Program-made: the position numbers and the translations under genes | Shown: positions 43,914-49,756 of the stretch, one piece after another | Layout of the letters: the number at the start of each line of letters is the position of its first letter | Position numbering within the stretch: position 1 is the stretch's first letter | Origin: Myxococcota bacterium | GTDB taxonomy: Bacteria; Myxococcota_A; Polyangia; JAAYKL01 | NCBI GenBank assembly: GCA_028278265.1 | Contig: JANQET010000365.1 | Coordinates: 1 to 49,756, forward strand | Direction: 5' to 3' | Length of the DNA: 49,756 bases | The notes under the pieces: model-generated | What the model saw: only the letters and a program-made list of their open reading frames with translations | Told to the model about the DNA's origin: nothing | Database searches by the model: none

Positions 43914-44831
43914 ATGCCCAAAAACCTAGCCCTGCTGATTCTCGCGCTACTCATTGCCCTGGTGAGCAGCCCGGCCTGCACGGATGATGATGACGCGGAT
44001 GATGACGACGATGCGGACACCGGTGAGGCCGAGCAGTACTGCGTGGAGCAGTTGCCGATGGACTACAAGACATCGGCCAGCTTCTTCACCAACATGCCCG
44101 CTCCTCTCGAAGGATCGAGCCCCCATGGTACCGTGCAAATTTGGTACACCACCGATTTGCAGACACTGATCGAAGAGCCGTCGTTTACCGCACCCGCGGG
44201 CGCGATCTCCATCAAGGAGTTCGACGAGAACAAGGACGGTACGATGGACGGGTTGGCGGTAATGGTCAAACGGGATGCAGCCTACGATCCGACCAACAAC
44301 AACTGGTGCTATGAGATGCGCAGCCTGGACGGTCAAACCGTCAACAGCGCGGGAAAGACCGAGATGTGCATCAACTGTCACAAAGCGTGGGCCGCCACCG
44401 ACTACCTGGGCGGAGTGGAGATGGATGACGGGATTGACAGCTGCTTTGACACCTTCCCCGCGGACTACAAGACGTCGGCCAATTTCTTCACCCAGATGAC
44501 CGCCCCGGTGGAGGGCGGGAGCCCTCACGGCATCTCCCAAATCTGGTACAGCACCGATCTCCAGCCGCTGATCGGCCAAGCCTCGTTCACCGCTCCGGTG
44601 GGCGCGGTATCGGTCAAAGAGTTTGATATGGACAAAGACGGCACCATGGACGGCCTGGTGACAATGGTCAAGAAAGACGCCGCCTTTGACCCAACCAACA
44701 ACAATTGGTGTTACGAGATGCGCAGCCTGGACGGTGCCACGGTCAATGACGCCGGAAAAATCGGCATGTGCATCAACTGCCACAAAACCGATGCGGCCAC
44801 AGACTACTTGGCCGGCACCGATCTGCTGTAA
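43914..44831 (+). CDS. Tandem cytochrome P460 lipoprotein
   Basis: A 305-aa protein; ATG 43914 has AAAGGAGAGG upstream. Lipobox SSPAC (about Cys22), an acidic linker (DDDDADDDDDAD), then two cytochrome-P460-like domains (about 43-165 and 173-298) that share most residues (for example DPTNNNWCYEMRSLDG in both). Each ends with a c-type heme site CINCHK. The family includes hydroxylamine- and NO-handling P460 proteins and plain cytochrome c'-beta; the cross-linking Lys cannot be placed with certainty. Two hemes in one anchored protein suggest electron transfer or detoxification at the cell surface. The 3' end overlaps the next, opposite gene by 28 bp. Confidence 0.85.
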   Translation: MPKNLALLILALLIALVSSPACTDDDDADDDDDADTGEAEQYCVEQLPMDYKTSASFFTNMPAPLEGSSPHGTVQIWYTTDLQTLIEEPSFTAPAGAISIKEFDENKDGTMDGLAVMVKRDAAYDPTNNNWCYEMRSLDGQTVNSAGKTEMCINCHKAWAATDYLGGVEMDDGIDSCFDTFPADYKTSANFFTQMTAPVEGGSPHGISQIWYSTDLQPLIGQASFTAPVGAVSVKEFDMDKDGTMDGLVTMVKKDAAFDPTNNNWCYEMRSLDGATVNDAGKIGMCINCHKTDAATDYLAGTDLL

Positions 44832-45898
44832 GTTGTCTTGATCGCATTGAGGGAGCGTTCGTAGAACCGGGCCTCCTTGGGCAACCCCCGCTCGTTGCAG
44901 AACGCAATCAGCTTTTCGAACCGTTGAATCGGATCTACCCCGGTGGCGTCCACCAATTTGGCCAGGCAGTGGGGACACATCGCCAGGGGACGCCGATCCG
45001 ATTCCGCCCGACTGTTCGACCCGCACATGTTGCATTCGAACGCCGTGCAGTGGAGCATGGAGAACATGTGACCGGTTTCGTGGGTCGCCGTTTGCAGGGT
45101 CCGCCTGAGACAGGTGCTGCGTTCCACCGGGCTGCCGGCCGGATCCCCGTTGCGGTAGATCGACCACACGCCGACCCGATGGCGCAACGAGGCCTGGCCA
45201 AAGACGAAATTCCACCCCTCACCGGGCCATAAATCCATCGCGGTCAACCCGAGGTAGGTGGCCGCGTCCTCGGGCAGGCGAGGGCTCAACACCGAATCGA
45301 TAATATGGCCCGTCAGCAGTTGGCGATCCCCCCAACTGGGATGAACCCGTTTGGCGTGGTCGGGCCAACTCCGATCAACGGGAAGATCGGTGCTCACGCT
45401 CACCGGCAAGCCGAAATAGATGCCCATGAATTCTGCGGTATAAAGGATGATCTGTCGTTGTTCGCCGGTGAATCGACCGATCGGCTGAATGTAAATCACC
45501 CGCCGCTTGCCCCGCGCCCGAACCGGTTGGCTGGCGAGGTATTGGTCAAAGGTCTGACCGGGTTCGTCGTGGGACATCAGCCAATCGCCGGGTTGGGGGC
45601 GCCCCAACGGCGTGTGCAACGGGAGCAGTTTGGTGATCATCGAATGCAGAGAGCTTTGGGCCGGTCTTTTACCCAGGCCCCGCTCGGTGGTTACCGGCGC
45701 GGCCGGCGAGCGGGCTGTCGGGGGCATCGAGCTCAGTACCGGGGTGGCCACGGGGGGATGTTGCTCTCTTTGGTTCCCGCAGCCGGTGAGAAATAGAATT
45801 AAAACCACAACAAAAAACCACATGATTGGTGAGAATAGCACGGATGAATAGTCGAGAACCGCAGAAATAGGTTGGTTTTTTTCGTATTTTTTCGCCAT
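44804..45898 (-). CDS. Archaemetzincin-type zinc metalloprotease lipoprotein
   Basis: A 364-aa protein from ATG 45898; the longer open frame to 46861 is antisense to the radical SAM gene and not credible. Lipobox LFLTGC (about Cys40). The motif HETGHMFSMLHC (about 270-281) followed by CNMC and CPHC fits the archaemetzincin pattern HExxHxxGxxHCx4CxM...CxxC, with Ser where Gly is usual. So both a catalytic and a structural zinc site are predicted. Archaemetzincins are normally cytosolic, so a lipid-anchored one is uncommon. It lies head-to-head with the radical SAM gene. Confidence 0.82.
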   Translation of the reverse strand: MAKKYEKNQPISAVLDYSSVLFSPIMWFFVVVLILFLTGCGNQREQHPPVATPVLSSMPPTARSPAAPVTTERGLGKRPAQSSLHSMITKLLPLHTPLGRPQPGDWLMSHDEPGQTFDQYLASQPVRARGKRRVIYIQPIGRFTGEQRQIILYTAEFMGIYFGLPVSVSTDLPVDRSWPDHAKRVHPSWGDRQLLTGHIIDSVLSPRLPEDAATYLGLTAMDLWPGEGWNFVFGQASLRHRVGVWSIYRNGDPAGSPVERSTCLRRTLQTATHETGHMFSMLHCTAFECNMCGSNSRAESDRRPLAMCPHCLAKLVDATGVDPIQRFEKLIAFCNERGLPKEARFYERSLNAIKTTYSRSVPAK

Positions 45899-45988
45899 CC
45901 CCCTCACTAACGAAATAGGTTTCTTACCCCACCTCGTGGACGGACTTGTCCAACGACGGTTGGCGGAAATTAAAAAAAGGAGTTCGTC

Positions 45989-48286
45989 GTGCAAAACGAA
46001 AGCCAAAACTTGGAAATTGCCCTTGTCGGACGACGCCCGATTTGGTGCGAGAACCTCGCGTTGAATTATCTTTGGGGAGCACTCGACAAAGCGGGATACG
46101 CTACTCGCATGCTCCATGTGAACGACGCGCGGGATGTTTATGATGTCGGGACGGTGTTGCTGAAAGAACGGCCGGCCCTGGTCGGTCTGTCGATGCCCGA
46201 AACCAATTCGGCGTTTTTTGCGCTGGCCCTCGGCGAGCTGCTCCAGGCGCGCGGGTTCGAGGGGCACATCGTCGCCGGTGGGCAATTTGCCACCCTGTCC
46301 CGCCACTGGATGCTGGATCGGTACGCCTGGTTGGACAGCGTCATTCGCTTTGCCGGAGAAGCGGCGATGGTCGCCCTGGCCGATCGGTTGTCCCGGGGAT
46401 TGCCCGTGGACACCGTGCCCGGATTGACCACGCGGCAAGGGGACGGTCCACCCGCGCCTGTGCTGGACAATTCGATGATGACCCGCTGGCCCAAGCGAGC
46501 CGATCTGGTGGACCGGTTGGGTCACAAGGTGGCGTTGATGCTCTCCTCTCGCGGTTGTGAGGGGAGCTGTGCCTATTGTGGGCCAGCCGCACTGCAGAAA
46601 GCCGAACGGGAAGAGGCCAAGCGAATCGGCGCCACCGGACCGCAGATGCGACAGGCCGGGGTGGGGAGCGTGCGACGACGTCCCGTGAGTGATTTGGCGG
46701 ACGAGATGGCCCACCTGTACCACGAGCGGGAAGTGCGTTACTTCGCCTTCACCGATGAACATCTGTTGCCGGATAACCCGAACGCGGCGCTCGCCTATCT
46801 CGATGAATGGCAGACCGCGCTCAACGAGCGCAAGGTGGAGCGGTTCGGTTTCGGTGGTCAACTGCGCACCAATCGACTCTCACCTCAAATCTGCGAAAAG
46901 CTCGGCGAAATGGGATTCTTGCGGACCCATATCGGTGTTGATTTGGGCCGCCAGCCCGAGAGTCGTCTGTTTTACCGGGACGCAACCGGGGAGTCGGAAA
47001 TATCGGTGATCAAGACCTGCAATCGGCTCGGCATCGCCACCATCTCCAACATCATGCTGGTCCATCCGTACAGCACCACCCAAACCGTCTACCAAAGCAT
47101 CGCCTTGATGGAACAGATCGCACCGGGACTCGTCGAGCCGACCCAGATGTTCGTCTACCACGGCACCCGGCTGCAGCAGGCTGTTCAAACCGAGGGTCGC
47201 TTGCGCGGCAACCCGCTGCGCTATGACTACGTCATCGACGACGACAACGTGCGGCGGTTCACCGAACTGTTCGCCATGCTGCGCACCGATGTATTCGGTG
47301 TTTTTTCGATCGCCCAACAGATTCACGAGTTGGAGTGGAGTGTCGCCCTGGGCCGCCGCCTCCACCCCGAGGTGGATTTCAATCCGCTGGCCGCGCGCTT
47401 GTTCAACCTGCGCAAAATGACCTCTGCGTTGTACGTAGACGCGTACCGGCGGGCACTGCAGCTCGCCGTCGTCTGCTGCACCCCGGCGGAACAGGCCGAG
47501 TTTAAAGCAGAAATCGTCCAACGAACGGGTTTTGTCAAACGGCAAATCGTCGAGGTGGAGGGCGCCATCACCCAAGCACTGCAGCTTCCGTGTCGGCCCT
47601 CGAGTGGTTTCAAGACCATTGCCGCGTCGCTGTTTTCGCTGGTGCTGGCCACCGGCTGCCATCAAACGGAATCGTTGTCCGCGATCGACAGCGGTGATCA
47701 CGAGGGTGCCGAACAGTCGACCGATGAGCCGCCGGATACGGACACGGACACGGATACTGATACGGATACCCAGGACACCGACTGTACGGACGAGGTAGAA
47801 AACGAAGAGCGCGAACGTATTGTCGCCACCGTCAATACCGAGGTCCCCTGTTTTCACGGTTTTGTCGATTTTGATAAAAACTCCGAGCCTAAGTTAGCGG
47901 TGCTGGACTTCGATTACATGATTGAGCCCGTAGACGGAGGCGATCCCGAGCTGGAATCCGAGGTCGAGGCGGTGTTGGCCGAGGGAGACTATCGGTGCCA
48001 GATAGAGAAGCGGATTTCGATCAAGGGCGATATTGCCGATGATATCGATCGGCTGAGCGAAACGGTGTTCACCGAATGCGAAGATCTCGAACCGGAGCTC
48101 CACGAATTTTTCGAGGTGTACAAACTAATCATTAACGAGGACGGCACCGTACAGAAGACCGAGCCCGAATGCGACGAGGCGTGGTGTGTCGAGGTGGCCA
48201 AGTGCATCGACAGTGCGTTGGACGGCCTCGTCTTCTCCTGCCTCGCTGGTTTCAAACTGCACCTCGGCTCAGTGATCATCATTTAA
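45989..48286 (+). CDS. B12-binding radical SAM enzyme fused to lipobox and Asp-Thr domain
   Basis: A 765-aa protein; GTG 45989 has AAAGGAG six bases upstream. The N-terminal ~150 residues look like a cobalamin-binding Rossmann domain (NLALNYLWGALDKAGY ... GLSMPETNSAFFALALGELL). The radical SAM cluster motif is RGCEGSCAYCG (CxxxCxxC, about 190-197) followed by a TIM-barrel-type region to about 440. At about 540-557 a hydrophobic stretch FKTIAASLFSLVLATGC forms a signal/lipobox, then a DTD repeat (47735-47783) and a Cys-containing domain (about 600-765) of unknown family. A cytosolic enzyme ending in a lipoprotein-type domain is odd: either a true fusion with a TM segment, or two genes joined by loss of a stop. 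Confidence 0.8.
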   Translation: MQNESQNLEIALVGRRPIWCENLALNYLWGALDKAGYATRMLHVNDARDVYDVGTVLLKERPALVGLSMPETNSAFFALALGELLQARGFEGHIVAGGQFATLSRHWMLDRYAWLDSVIRFAGEAAMVALADRLSRGLPVDTVPGLTTRQGDGPPAPVLDNSMMTRWPKRADLVDRLGHKVALMLSSRGCEGSCAYCGPAALQKAEREEAKRIGATGPQMRQAGVGSVRRRPVSDLADEMAHLYHEREVRYFAFTDEHLLPDNPNAALAYLDEWQTALNERKVERFGFGGQLRTNRLSPQICEKLGEMGFLRTHIGVDLGRQPESRLFYRDATGESEISVIKTCNRLGIATISNIMLVHPYSTTQTVYQSIALMEQIAPGLVEPTQMFVYHGTRLQQAVQTEGRLRGNPLRYDYVIDDDNVRRFTELFAMLRTDVFGVFSIAQQIHELEWSVALGRRLHPEVDFNPLAARLFNLRKMTSALYVDAYRRALQLAVVCCTPAEQAEFKAEIVQRTGFVKRQIVEVEGAITQALQLPCRPSSGFKTIAASLFSLVLATGCHQTESLSAIDSGDHEGAEQSTDEPPDTDTDTDTDTDTQDTDCTDEVENEERERIVATVNTEVPCFHGFVDFDKNSEPKLAVLDFDYMIEPVDGGDPELESEVEAVLAEGDYRCQIEKRISIKGDIADDIDRLSETVFTECEDLEPELHEFFEVYKLIINEDGTVQKTEPECDEAWCVEVAKCIDSALDGLVFSCLAGFKLHLGSVIII

Positions 48287-48330
48287 CAGATTAATTTCCC
48301 CGACGAACATTTCCCCCTATGTTTTTTTGC

Positions 48331-48353
48331 CGATTATAGTAGTATCATAATCG
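48331..48353. repeat. 7-bp inverted repeat upstream of the M28 gene
   Basis: CGATTAT-AGTAGTATC-ATAATCG, about 30 bp before ATG 48382. It is A+T-rich and could be an operator or part of a promoter. Confidence 0.35.
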
Positions 48354-48381
48354 AGGCAAAGTAGGCTTCGGAGGTTTGACA

Positions 48382-49650
48382 ATGATATTACGGGCTAAAT
48401 TTGTATTTTGGGGGGTGCTGCTGTTCGCAGGGATGGTGTCGTTGCACTGCACCGGTGATCCACAGGACGACGACGATGACTCGAGCGGGCCGGACGGGGA
48501 CGCCGATGGGGACGCTGACGGGGACGGGGATACCGATTCGGATGCGGACAGCGATTCGGATGCGGACAGTGACTCGGATTCGGACAGCGATGCCGATTCA
48601 GACACTGATTCAGATACTGATTCAGATGCTGATTCAGATGCTGATTCGGACTCCGATAGTGACGGAGACTCGGACTCGGATGCGGACAGCGACGCGGACT
48701 CGGACAGTGATGCCGATTCGGATTCCGACTCAGATACGGATGACTGCGCCGACCTCCCGGATCCGGAACCGGCCTGGCTCGACGATTTTCAACAGGAGAT
48801 GATGGCCAAGTTGACCGGTGAGGAAGCGATCAACGGGCAGACCCTCTCGGATCGCGCCTCCTCTTCCAGCCGAGAGATCGTCCGCGAGTATCTCTTGGAC
48901 TTGCTCTCCGAATGGGGCTACGACCCTCAACTGCACGACTACGGTAGTGGGGCCAACGTGTACGCGATCCTCGAGGCAACCGAAGATACGGATGCCTACA
49001 TGCTGGTCGGGGGGCACTTCGACAGCGTCTCCGGCAGCCCCGGGGCCGATGATAATGCCAGCGGCACCGTGGTCACGGCGAGTTTCGCCAGATACCTGGT
49101 CGACGTGAAATGCCGTTCGATCAATATCATGATTGCCTTTTTCGACGAGGAGGAGAAGGGGTTGATCGGCGCCGATCGGATGGCCAAGTGGCTCAAGGCG
49201 GATCAGTACAACCTGCTCGCGGCCCACACCATCGACATGGTGGCCTGGGATTCGGATGGGGATCGCGCGGTTGAAATCGAGCGGGCAGCGACCGGTCTGT
49301 TCGACTTCTACGACGATGCAGCCCAGGCTGGTGGACTAACCATGCCCCTGGTGGCGACCAATTCCGGAGGGACGGATCATGTGGCCTTTGCCAACAACGG
49401 CTTCGACGCAGTGGGACTGTGTGAAGAGTGGGCCGGCGGGGATTCAACTCCCTACTACCACTCCGCCAACGACACAATGGACAACATCCATTTCGAGTAC
49501 ATGAAATCGACTACAGTGCTCGTCAACTACGCTTTTGCCTACCAACTCCAGCCGCGGGGAATGGCGTACCAGATGGCGTTGAACCATCCCGCCCCTGAAC
49601 CGTTCAATGGGAAAAACGCCGAGCCGACCATTTACAAGAACATCCGGTAG
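48382..49650 (+). CDS. M28 aminopeptidase lipoprotein with Asp-rich linker
   Basis: A 422-aa protein. ATG 48382 sits seven bases after GGAGG (48370-48374). Lipobox VSLHC (about Cys23), Asp-x-Asp linker (about 38-121), then an M28 di-zinc peptidase: GGHFDSVSG (about 211-219), GADDNASG (about 221-228), [12 protein letters not shown] (catalytic Glu, about 252-263), HTIDMVAWD and a C-terminal [11 protein letters not shown] with the last His ligand. All metal ligands are in place. Exported, anchored aminopeptidase. Confidence 0.9.
   Translation: MILRAKFVFWGVLLFAGMVSLHCTGDPQDDDDDSSGPDGDADGDADGDGDTDSDADSDSDADSDSDSDSDADSDTDSDTDSDADSDADSDSDSDGDSDSDADSDADSDSDADSDSDSDTDDCADLPDPEPAWLDDFQQEMMAKLTGEEAINGQTLSDRASSSSREIVREYLLDLLSEWGYDPQLHDYGSGANVYAILEATEDTDAYMLVGGHFDSVSGSPGADDNASGTVVTASFARYLVDVKCRSINIMIAFFDEEEKGLIGADRMAKWLKADQYNLLAAHTIDMVAWDSDGDRAVEIERAATGLFDFYDDAAQAGGLTMPLVATNSGGTDHVAFANNGFDAVGLCEEWAGGDSTPYYHSANDTMDNIHFEYMKSTTVLVNYAFAYQLQPRGMAYQMALNHPAPEPFNGKNAEPTIYKNIR
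48493..48744 (+). repeat. Asp-x-Asp coding repeat (M28 lipoprotein)
   Basis: About 84 codons alternating Asp with Ser/Ala/Gly/Thr between the lipobox and the peptidase domain. Confidence 0.95.
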
Positions 49651-49716
49651 GGAACGCCAAATCTAGCACATTTCGTCGACCAGCGCGTGGTACACTCACG
49701 TGGGAGGTGAACCGGC

Positions 49717-49756
49717 TTGACCCGCTGCTTTTTCGTGTCCGACGTTCACGGCTCGG
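49717..49756 (+). CDS. N-terminus of a probable metallophosphoesterase
   Basis: The TTG at 49717 follows GGGAGG (49702-49707) by nine bases. The 13 codons visible end in FFVSDVHGS, the D-x-H metal motif that opens calcineurin-like phosphoesterases. The gene runs off the window. Confidence 0.6.
   Translation, partial: MTRCFFVSDVHGS

Noticed and set aside
43947-45215. Minus-strand frame of 422 codons over the P460 gene
   Set aside because: Shadow of the heme protein; no domain, start or context support.
45899-46861. 320-codon upstream extension of the archaemetzincin frame
   Set aside because: Antisense to the radical SAM gene; the lipobox near residue 40 from ATG 45898 sets the start.
1-49756. 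tRNA, rRNA or riboswitch genes
   Set aside because: No cloverleaf, rRNA or known riboswitch core was recognised in the intergenic regions by eye; short RNAs could still be missed.

Overview
The window reads as chromosome from a Gram-negative bacterium of the old Deltaproteobacteria, most likely Myxococcota or a relative. This is an inference from gene style. Pointers are many lipoproteins (SPII lipobox followed by long Asp-x-Asp linkers), a soluble-adenylyl-cyclase-like giant protein, CHAT/TPR and beta-propeller/SpoIIE signalling proteins, an Omp85-type barrel, and what look like UGA-selenocysteine genes. No tRNA, rRNA or CRISPR array was seen.

Layout. 1-3.9 kb is mobile DNA: a three-gene large serine recombinase unit (226-2978), a 3'-truncated IS5-family transposase with a -1 slippery heptamer (3014-3567), and REP-like hairpins. 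3.96-5.64 kb holds an exported CrtC/AttH-type lipocalin gene whose last 192 bp are duplicated around a small inverted-repeat element. 5.7-8.2 kb is a tight operon of methyltransferase, ATP-dependent RNA ligase and HD-Pnk end-healing enzyme, a probable RNA repair cassette. 8.2-11.9 kb has an alkyl sulfatase between a decayed Omp85 tail and an intact Omp85 gene. 12-13.7 kb is phospholipid synthesis (CDP-alcohol phosphatidyltransferase fused to GtrA, then PgpA). 13.8-20.5 kb is a same-strand run: two-cyclase-domain/AAA/TPR protein, UbiA prenyltransferase, GMC oxidoreductase.

21.8-36.5 kb is almost all on the minus strand and carries signalling and surface proteins: a SpoIIE-type phosphatase with a propeller sensor, a DUF4303-WD40 protein, and a series of exported proteins. 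Of these, five share a low-complexity Asp-rich linker joined to different modules: VCBS/FG-GAP, M19 dipeptidase, an unknown beta-rich domain, VWFA and leucine-rich repeats. Two more linkers lie at 47.7 kb (fused to a radical SAM enzyme) and 48.5 kb (M28 peptidase). 37-43.5 kb holds a double-AAA ATPase facing a sigma / 31-aa ORF / anti-sigma / CHAT-protease lipoprotein operon. 43.9-49.7 kb has a duplicated cytochrome P460 lipoprotein, an archaemetzincin lipoprotein, the radical SAM fusion, the M28 peptidase and the start of a phosphoesterase.

Most notable: two of the Asp-rich exported proteins (21810-23093 and 31162-32118) are each interrupted by one in-frame TGA in the context [S/C]-T-TGA, and each TGA is followed at +21/+22 nt by the apical loop of a hairpin that fits the bacterial SECIS pattern. 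They are best read as exported selenoproteins of undescribed type.
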